A stretch of DNA of 12,721 nucleotides from Mansonella perstans (Eukaryota > Nematoda > Chromadorea > Rhabditida > Onchocercidae): NCBI GenBank assembly GCA_037074765.1, contig JBAMDO010000506.1, positions 1 through 12,721 on the forward strand, written 5' to 3'. The notes under the pieces were generated by a model, which had not been told where the DNA came from, made no database searches, and saw only the letters and a program-made list of their open reading frames with translations. Below are positions 7,215 to 12,721 of this stretch, piece after piece. How positions within the stretch are numbered: the stretch's first letter is position 1; every line of letters starts with the position of its first letter. The position numbers and the translations under genes were made by a program.

Positions 7215-8575
7215 ATGTCAAGTAACATAACAGCCAGTATACAACCAGCAAAAAAAAGGTTGGTTTTTTTTCTTCAAGAAATAAAGTCCCTGAAGTTTGA
7301 ATCTCCGGATCCAAACGCATCACTAGAACAACAGGGAAACGTTTATGAAACGAGGAAAGAGGTTCTCGCGGATAAGATAGATAGAATACAGTAATGCGTT
7401 GATTCACTCGAAAAAGCAAACGACAAGTGGTTCAACTACCTTCAAACAATCCCCGCAACGAAAAGAAAGGAAGAAGAAAAAACTTATGAAACAATAACGA
7501 AAGGTGAAAACGGATTATTCCAAATAATACATGAGGGAAAGGAAGCGCTAATAACGCTGACAAGAGACAAGGAGAAAGCCGAACAAAAATTGGAACAACT
7601 ATTAATGGGAATAAAGGCAAAGAGTAAGGAACATGAGAAATTAATTTCTCCCTCAAACCTTTCAGTCAATCTTCCTCAATTATCCTTACCTACCTTCAAT
7701 GGTGACCCGAGACAATGGCGACAATTTTGGAGCAGTTTCAATGCAGCAATCCATTCACAAACAATTCCGGAAATCTAAAAACTAAATTACTTGTATTCGT
7801 GTCTGAAAGGTAATGCTCTACAGGCTATATCAGGATACGATATAGCATCGGAAAACTATAAAGTAATCATGCAACTACTCAAAGAAAATTATGGCGACTC
7901 TTCAACAATATCGGCACTACTGTATCACGAACTCCAGTCTATCAAAAGAGATGAAAAGGATTGGATTACAATCGTCAAGAATATCGAAAGAGTGTTGCGC
8001 CAACTGGAAGCTTCAGGAGAAAACCTGGAGCATTCAAATATTGAAATTACAATAGAAAGCAAGCTGCCATCTTGCATTCTGGAGAAAGTATATACTCAAA
8101 AAACATTAGATATGCCTTGGTCAATTGCGAAATTAAGGGATTTCTTGTTAAAGACGGCTAAAGTGAATCAACAAGTAAAAGAGAGCCACAGTTCATTCAC
8201 CCGTGCTGACAATAAACTTACAATTATCAATTTCGAACAAAAGCGAAATACGACTCGGGAGGAACTTCAGCATATCAACAATACGAACTAACCAAAACTC
8301 GCCACAACGTACAATAATTAAAAAGAGACCGTGCATATTTTGCACTGGAGACCACTGGCATAGCGATTGCGACGTCTATCCTACTCTAAAATTCGAATAA
8401 ATCGCCTCAAGATGCTGAAGAAATGTATAATTTGTTTTAAAGACAATCATATGGGAGAAGGATGTAAAGTGAAAAAACAATGCTTCTACTGCAAAGCTTC
8501 GCATAACAGTGCGGTGTGTGAAAAAAGAAGCATATCTACTTCACAAGATAGAGTAAATTCAGAAGGAAAGGAGTG
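7215..8575 (+). pseudogene. gag: BEL/Pao gag (nucleocapsid-containing), broken
   Basis: The likely start is ATG 7215, shortly after the primer site. The reading frame carries a charged coiled-coil-like N-terminus, then the family's conserved PTFNGDPRQWRQFW...F segment (7690-7740), then an alpha-helical capsid-like region to about 8200. Nucleocapsid zinc knuckles follow: CX2CX3HX4C (8332-8370), CX2CX4HX4C (8424-8465) and CX2CX3HX4C (8481-8519). Breaks: TAA 7392-7394, TAA 7776-7778, then a frame change after about 8250 (the first frame ends at TAA 8289-8291), and another near 8390 where the frame returns to the first. Knuckle 1 is therefore in a different frame from knuckles 2 and 3. Gag packages element RNA into virus-like particles; this copy cannot make a full protein. 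Confidence 0.85.
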
Positions 8576-8675
8576 TTCGACATCACTCTACAGTTCAACA
8601 TATACGACTCGAAACAACACAACAAGAGAAACTTTACTTTTATGTAAAGAGATAGATGTCTACAATCCGTCGCAA

Positions 8676-9155
8676 CCCCAAAGACAACAAAAAGCCTTAG
8701 CATTATTTGATATAGGCTCACAACTGTCCTTTATCTCCAAGAAATCCAATCAATTGAAACTAACTGAGTCAGAAAAACAAACTATGATGATAGCTCCTTT
8801 TGATACGAGGAAACCAATGGAGTGTCCCACTTCTCACACGGAATTGAAGGTACGAACTGAAGACAACGAAGTTATATCGTTGTGCGCTAATGTAGTCGAA
8901 TACTTAACAAACGAACTACAGGTGGTTGAGATAACAAAGGAATTTCAATTCGATGATTTAAATAACCATTGGGGAAAGCCCGACATACTCATTGGAGCGG
9001 ACTATTTCTTCAAGTTTATAAATCTACAAGATCTCAAAGAGTTAAAATCAGGACATATATTAGTCCAATCTAAGGTTGGCCCTATGATTGTTGGAAGTGG
9101 TGATATTAACAAACTTTGTAAGAATAACAGTTATCCCACAGGGATAATATGCTAA
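8676..9155 (+). pseudogene. BEL/Pao aspartic protease (A17-like), active site altered
   Basis: In the same open frame as zinc knuckles 2 and 3 (frame open from 8367 to 9155), a retropepsin-like start ALALFDIGSQLSFIS is seen at about 8694-8738. A second hydrophobic/Gly block follows (DILIGADYFF near 8983-9012) and then GPMIVGSGD. Retropepsins of this type carry D-T/S-G at the active site; here codon 8712-8714 is ATA (Ile), giving DIG, which should abolish or weaken catalysis. The frame ends at TAA 9153-9155, but the same frame continues directly as RT, so this stop is another break rather than a natural end. It would normally cleave the Gag-Pol polyprotein. Confidence 0.8.
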
Positions 9156-9479
9156 GCTAATGCAACCCTCAATTCAGAATTAAAAAAATTCTGGAAATTA
9201 GAAATGATCGGCATTCAAGAATCCCCCACAGTAGATGATGATCATCAAGCTATAAAACATTTTGAACAAACCATCGTTATGATGGATGGAAGATATAAAG
9301 TACGTTGGCCGTGGAAAAGCTCCACACAAAGACTAAGCAACAATTATGGATTATGCCATGGACGTTTGAAATATCTAGTTAAACGGCTACAACTCCAATC
9401 ACTTCATTTGTACGACAAGACAATCAACGATCAATTACAAACTGGAATAATTGAAGAAGTACCTCAGAATGATGAGGGC
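9156..9479 (+). pseudogene. Start of BEL/Pao reverse transcriptase, truncated
   Basis: The frame continues in register from the protease after the TAA. Recognisable BEL/Pao pre-RT/RT sequence includes FWKLEMIGIQESPTV, RWPWK, RLSNNYGL and QLQTGIIEEVP. The fingers/palm catalytic region and the metal-binding Asp motif are absent: the homology ends at about 9479, where a 30-bp piece of integrase tail begins (see separate entry). It copies element RNA into DNA in intact elements. Confidence 0.8.
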
Positions 9480-9509
9480 TACAAGAAAGCGAAGACCAGG
9501 AACCTATTG
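9480..9509 (+). other. 30-bp integrase-tail fragment fused to RT
   Basis: TACAAGAAAGCGAAGACCAG and the following GAACCTATTG match the - strand element's integrase tail at 11440-11469 in 29 of 30 bases. In that element this sequence encodes the C-terminal QESEDQEPI region. Here it is read in another frame and terminates in LTR2 (TAA 9522-9524). It marks a deletion joining RT to the end of integrase, followed by a second join to the LTR at a shared TTG/TG. Confidence 0.85.
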
Positions 9510-9857
9510 TCGCGAAATTCATAACGCGAAATTCCCAATAGGGTTTAAATCTGATTCTATTAACGGCTTTTATGAGCCACCTAAGTAATTTATAATGTTT
9601 AATCTCTTTGTTACAATTATAAGCTGTCAAAATCTTTTCTACCATAAACTAACAAAGAGGCAGCTGCAATTAACATCTTATTAACCAAACCCATTCTGTA
9701 ACTGCGCCGAAATCCTTTGTTTGATGCTTATGCTTACATGCAATATATTATACCTTCTCAACCAAGCTTATCTGTACAAAGGATTTGCTTTTTTATGATC
9801 TTTAGTTTCTTATAACTCAACTCACTAATACAAGTTTTCTCCGCCTACAATACTCAG

Positions 9858-9864
9858 TATATAA
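9858..9864 (+). promoter_or_regulatory. TATA-like box of LTR2
   Basis: TATATAA lies 350 bp into the LTR and about 160 bp before the AATAAA, as expected for a U3 promoter ahead of R. Assigned by position and sequence only. Confidence 0.45.
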
Positions 9865-10024
9865 ACTCTCAATCATGCCAAAAAGACCATTTTTGGGATT
9901 TGTTCACATCCATGGCTACTGGTTCTATTCTCTTCATCATTACCGCTTTATTATATGTTAATGTTACCAGTAAATACGCGTTGTATATAATTGTTACTTA
10001 ATTCTCGCGTTATCCAATTATTCT

Positions 10025-10030
10025 AATAAA
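10025..10030 (+). terminator. Polyadenylation signal of LTR2
   Basis: AATAAA within a 30-bp block that is perfectly conserved in the diverged opposite-strand LTR. That conservation supports a real 3' end signal. Confidence 0.6.
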
Positions 10031-10031
10031 A

Positions 10032-10129
10032 GGTTTAATTACCCAAGTTTGAGGTGCGAATACAATTCAACGCAGCTCAACTCAACACAACGGTTTAATT
10101 ATCCAAGTTTGAGGTGCGAACACAATTCA
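10032..10129 (+). repeat. Internal LTR duplication, 60-bp offset
   Basis: 38 bp at 10032-10069 recur at 10092-10129 with two mismatches (GGTTTAATTA, CCAAGTTTGAGGTGCGAA, ACAATTCA). The following CAACACAAC-type sequence is also partly repeated. The related - strand LTR has only one copy of the core. Confidence 0.85.
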
Positions 10130-10205
10130 CCTAACACAACAATTCGTGATCAAATCATTGAAGAATATTGGCTAAGAGTTGACCTCTCACACAAAATTCA
10201 CGACA

Positions 10206-10838
10206 GCCTCACTGGTTACACCACTCGGTAACACCGCAGACCAAGAGGAATTTATTCCTCATAAACTCAACAACAAAGAAAAACTTGTTAAATATTGGTC
10301 GAAGGCACTAAAGATCTTGGACACATTCTGGGAGACCTGGAAAAATGACCATTTAACCAGTCTCAGAGAAAGAACTCAAAGGCATCATAGATCCCCAAGA
10401 AATGTGGAAACCAGAATACCACATGAGAATGAAATCGTTTTACTAATGGAACCCGAAATACCTCGCGGCATATGGAAATTAGCAAAAATAATTAAAATCA
10501 ACAGAGGACGTGATGGAAGTAGCAGGAGTGCCACAATCCAAATGCCTAATGGGAAACAACTTAATCGGGCGATTAACATGCTATGCCCCATGGAAATAGA
10601 TGCTTCCAACGATATGGAAGAGAAACAGGAAGATGAACCAGAACAACCTATCGCTAGCCGAACAAGAACTACCAAAGAAATTGGGCAATACAAGCAACAG
10701 CCGTACCAAACAATGGGATGTGTTAAAAGATCAACAACAACAACAAAGAGCGATAAAGGAATTATAACCATAACTACCCTCAATCCCCACTCTAGCTTCT
10801 TCTCTCTCCTCCCTTTGATAGTGTCGCGAAATTCATAA
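10206..10838 (+). pseudogene. BEL/Pao integrase C-terminal domain fragment
   Basis: The frame enters from LTR2 and homology starts right at the LTR end. It aligns closely with the C-terminus of the - strand integrase: KYW, LRERTQ, ENEIVLL, RGIWKLAKIIKINRGRDGS, PNGKQLNR, INMLCPMEI and SNDMEE are shared. This is the DUF5641-like domain that follows the catalytic core in BEL/Pao Pol. The zinc-binding and D,D,E core are missing. A (CAA)5 run sits at 10732-10746. No stop precedes LTR3; the frame ends at TAA 10836-10838 inside it, whereas the other element stops about 30 bp before its LTR. Confidence 0.85.
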
Positions 10839-10853
10839 CGCGAAATTCCCAAC
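10822..10853 (+). repeat. LTR3 remnant (first 31-32 bp)
   Basis: 10822-10852 is identical to the start of LTR2 (TGTCGCGAAATTCATAACGC and onward to CCCAA). It is interrupted immediately by the end of the opposite-strand LTR at 10854. The remainder of LTR3 is expected on the far side of that insertion, outside this window. Confidence 0.85.
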
Positions 10854-10982
10854 TGTCGTGATTTCTTCTTATGAGAGGTCGATATCGGCCAACAATATAC
10901 CAGCGTGTTCGTTTTAGGGTGTTGTTTTGTGTAGTGTTTGTAGCGCGATAGAACTCAATCTCAAACTTGGGTAATTAAACCT

Positions 10983-10988
10983 TTTATT
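10983..10988 (-). terminator. Polyadenylation signal of the - strand LTR
   Basis: AATAAA on the - strand, embedded in the 30-bp block 10960-10989 that is identical to LTR2 10024-10053. Confidence 0.6.
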
Positions 10989-11000
10989 AACAATATTAAC

Positions 11001-11140
11001 AAACGCGAACGTGATTAAAACATTAATAAACGCGAACGTGAACAAAACAAATGCGAACGTGGCTTAATCTTGACAATTGCGAACGTGGCTTAACCTTAAC
11101 AATGCGAACATGACTTAACCTTAACAATGCGAACATGACT
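11001..11140 (-). repeat. Six-copy array of GCGAAC(G/A)TG units in the LTR
   Basis: Copies of GCGAACRTG occur near 11005, 11032, 11053, 11079, 11104 and 11129 (+ strand), spaced 22-27 bp apart. On the element's sense strand the motif reads CA(C/T)GTTCGC. LTR2 has no such array. Between the TATA-like stretch and AATAAA, so it would be transcribed if that TATA is used. Confidence 0.85.
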
Positions 11141-11197
11141 TGACGAGGAAGAATAGAAGAAGTGAAGAGTGAAATGAATTTAAAAGATTGACCATCC

Positions 11198-11209
11198 TAT
11201 ATATATATA
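11198..11209 (-). promoter_or_regulatory. TATA-like (TA)6 stretch of the - strand LTR
   Basis: TATATATATATA about 215 bp upstream (sense) of the AATAAA. Plausible LTR core promoter by position, but simple TA repeats are common in this AT-rich DNA. Confidence 0.35.
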
Positions 11210-11383
11210 ATTTCAGATAACGAAGGGAAAATAATTGAGGGAATCATTTATGGCGCACAATTGAGGATTCAAAAGATACAATTTTTAGATCACAATCTTA
11301 GGATTGAATGTTTATAATGTCATTAGTGGAAGTTTCGCGGTATAAATTCGCGACACTCCCAAGGAGAGAGAGAGCAAAAAGTA

Positions 11384-12721
11384 TTACTTTCTTTCGTTTG
11401 ATATGACCTTTGCTTGTATGGCACTTCTCGTTCGTCGCGCAATAGGTTCCTGATCTTCGCTTTCTTGTAATTTTTCTTCCATATCGTTGGATGCTTCTAT
11501 TTCCATAGGGCATAGCATATTAATAGAACGATTAAGCTGTTTCCCATTAGGCAATTGGATTGTGCCACTCCTGATACTTCCATCACGTCCTCTGTTGATT
11601 TTAATTATTTTTGCTAATTTCCATATACCGCGAGGTACTTCGGGTTCCGTTAATAAAACAATTTCATTCTCACGTGGTCTTCGTTTTTCGGTCTGTCGAG
11701 GAGAAACTAATTCTTTTTGTGTACGTTCTCTTAGACTCATAAGGTATTCGTCCTTCCACAGTTTCCAAAAGACATCTAATGTCTTAAGAGTATTGGTCCA
11801 ATATTTGATAAGTTTATCCTTTGTTTTTAATAAATAAGAAGTGTATTCTTCTTGTCCATTGTCATACTTGAGTGGTATTTTAAGTGACGACTTAGGTGAA
11901 ATAAAGCCTATCGGGCGTATGACTCTGTAGTCATCGAAGCCAACGTACGTCAATGGCCGGCTATTAAGTATACCTTCTATTTCTATCATTAACGTTATTA
12001 ATTCCCCTTCTTTTAGAACTTTTAGAAGTCTTCTTCCCACAGCTCATCTTAAAGCTTGTTTTGTAAGTCCAATGATTCATTCGTATACTCCACCTCCCCA
12101 CGGTGCCTTTGGTATAGTATTTTTCCAACACATACCATGTTCTGCTGGGAAGTTGGAGCTTATTTCCATTGTTTTAAAGACGAGTTGAAATTGACTCGCG
12201 TTGTCACTTAAGACTAACTTTGGATATCCTCGTCGTGCTACAAATCTTCTTAGGACATGTCGGAAGATTTCGGCGGATAAATCCTCGGCTAATTCCAGAT
12301 GCACAGCTCTCGTTGTAAAACATGTGAAGAGAGCGATCCATCTCTTTACTCTATCGGTTGTCGATTTGACTAGGATTGGTCCCAAGTAATCTAGACCTAT
12401 CTGTTCGAATGGTCTAGATCTTTTTACTCGACTTTCAGGCAAATTTGGCATTGTCGGTAGTTTGAATGGTTTAGCCTTCCACCGTTTACATGTCGTACAC
12501 GTAGAGAGTAGACGTTTTATTGCGGCTCTTCCCTTTGGTATCCAAAATTTACTTCTTAATTCAGTGTGTGCTATTCCAGCATGATGCAGCGCCTCATGTT
12601 GCTGCATGATGATAAGCTTAGTCACGTAGTGATCCTTTGGCAAGTAGATAGGATATTTACTGTCCTCATCTAACTCTGAATATTCTAGACGGCTACCTGA
12701 TCTCCATAAGTCATCAGGTTT
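11384..12721 (-). pseudogene. pol: BEL/Pao Pol integrase (partial at the right edge), two in-frame stops
   Basis: One frame runs from the window edge to TAA 11384-11386 without frameshift. From the edge: linker, then a zinc-binding H2C2 region (His at about codons 16-26 counted from 12643, CTTC Cys at 49 and 52), then the catalytic core with D85 in GLDYLGP, D147 in LSDNAS and E188 in PWGGGVYE. The C-terminal DUF5641-like domain follows (SRPLTYV, RGIWKLAKI, RGRDGS, LPNGKQLNR). TGA codons at 12077-12079, immediately after the catalytic Glu, and at 12044-12046 break it. Family members usually have Arg at such positions, so CGA-to-TGA change is a likely cause (inference). Integrase joins LTR ends to host DNA. 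RT and RNase H would lie to the right. Confidence 0.88.

Larger units (their letters stand above)
9508..10205 (+). repeat. LTR2, complete (698 bp)
   Basis: It begins TGTCGCGAAATTCATAACGC and ends ATTCACGACA (TG...CA). The last 50 bp equal LTR1 and the first 31 bp equal LTR3. Inside are a TATA-like box (9858-9864), a polyadenylation signal (10025-10030), an 11-bp perfect inverted repeat (9710-9720 with 9776-9786), and a 60-bp-offset duplication (10032-10069 and 10092-10129). A 30-bp block at 10024-10053 is identical to 10960-10989 of the opposite-strand LTR, linking the two families. The five bases on either side (CCTAT and GCCTC) do not match, so there is no simple target duplication. Confidence 0.9.
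7134..10853 (+). mobile_element. Decayed BEL/Pao LTR retrotransposon complex with three LTR pieces
   Basis: The order is: 50-bp end of LTR1, leader with primer-binding-like site, gag, protease, start of RT, full LTR2, integrase C-terminus, first 31-32 bp of LTR3. All parts point in the + direction. Family assignment rests on the BEL/Pao Gag segment (PTFNGDPRQWRQFW), three zinc knuckles, the A17-type protease and the integrase C-terminal DUF5641-like domain. RT catalytic motifs, RNase H and the integrase core are absent. Multiple stops and frameshifts make it non-autonomous. The layout suggests either a tandem element array formed by LTR-LTR recombination followed by internal deletions, or two same-family insertions merged by deletion. 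No matching short target duplication flanks LTR2. Confidence 0.85.
10854..11355 (-). repeat. 3' LTR of the - strand element (502 bp)
   Basis: On the - strand it begins TGTCGCGAATTTATACCGCG (11355 down) and ends AAATCACGACA (10854). Terminal TG...CA and the GACCTCTCA motif near the end are shared with LTR2. It contains a (TA)n TATA-like stretch, six tandem GCGAAC units and AATAAA. The sequence just inside the element is pyrimidine-rich on the sense strand (CTCTCTCTCTCC) rather than an obvious long polypurine tract; only GGGAG directly precedes the LTR. Confidence 0.87.
10854..12721 (-). mobile_element. Second BEL/Pao element, - strand, 3' part
   Basis: Reading on the - strand: integrase (12721 to 11384), then a short spacer, then the 3' LTR (11355 to 10854). 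It is related to the + strand element but diverged: integrase tails are similar while the LTRs share only their ends and a polyadenylation block. Gag, protease, RT and the 5' LTR lie beyond the right edge. It is inserted in LTR3 of the + element, so it is younger than that element. The base before the insertion suggests a target duplication ending in CCAAC, to be tested outside the window. It has two in-frame stops and no seen frameshift. Confidence 0.88.

Noticed and set aside
7165..7419. Open frame on the - strand across the element leader
   Set aside because: Antisense shadow of the gag 5' region; the + strand gag reading explains it.
9508..10205. Simple solo LTR insertion with target duplication
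   Set aside because: Flanking five-base sequences CCTAT and GCCTC do not match, and the left flank is a deletion-made chimeric joint.
10385..10852. 155-codon open frame on the - strand
   Set aside because: Antisense of the integrase C-terminal fragment, which has clear homology on the + strand; the hydrophobic translation is a by-product.
11298..11513. 71-codon open frame on the - strand
   Set aside because: Other frame of the integrase tail running into the LTR; no independent support.
11487..11837. 116-codon open frame on the + strand
   Set aside because: Antisense of the - strand integrase C-terminal domain.
7215..12721. A novel defence or other new gene system
   Set aside because: All recognisable proteins belong to one known retrotransposon superfamily and are broken; nothing else in the region is coding.

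Overview
The window looks like AT-rich nuclear DNA from a nematode, possibly of the filarial/spirurid type. The reasons are a base composition of roughly 70% A+T or more, short exons bounded by GT...TTTTCAG introns, and LTR retrotransposon proteins that read like nematode BEL/Pao (semotivirus-like) Gag, protease and integrase. The taxon is inferred from remembered family resemblance, not from a search. No bacterial operons, tRNA, rRNA or CRISPR arrays were seen.

Positions 1-7133 are host sequence. Most is AT-rich non-coding DNA with small repeats and hairpins. Several short stretches look like exons on the + strand. Two (1013-1199/1249 and 1525-1616) would encode a Cys-containing segment, one membrane helix and a following segment. 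A downstream chain (4468-4670, 5510-~5555, 5617-5687, 5737-5927, 6328-6407, 6557-6635, 6813-~6958) has mutually compatible splice phases. It also carries one apparent frameshift and two in-frame stops, so I read it as a probable pseudogene of an unrecognised gene. It could instead be a gene whose model I have partly wrong.

Positions 7134-10853 are a decayed + strand BEL/Pao element complex with three LTR pieces in the same orientation: a 50-bp end of LTR1, then gag-protease-start of RT, then a full 698-bp LTR2, then only the integrase C-terminus, then the first 31-32 bp of LTR3. RT, RNase H and the integrase core are missing. A 30-bp piece of integrase tail is stitched to the RT fragment just before LTR2. 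The first LTR remnant abuts the host exons and supplies a stop codon to one reading of them.

Positions 10854-12721 are a second, related but diverged BEL/Pao element on the - strand. Its 3' LTR (10854-11355) sits directly in the truncated LTR3 of the first element, so it inserted later. Its pol runs off the right edge. The integrase zinc-binding and D,D,E residues are all visible, but two in-frame TGA codons follow the catalytic Glu. No part of the window looks like an intact autonomous element or an intact gene. I see no evidence for a new functional system. The most informative things here are the composite LTR architecture and the chimeric RT/integrase-tail junction.
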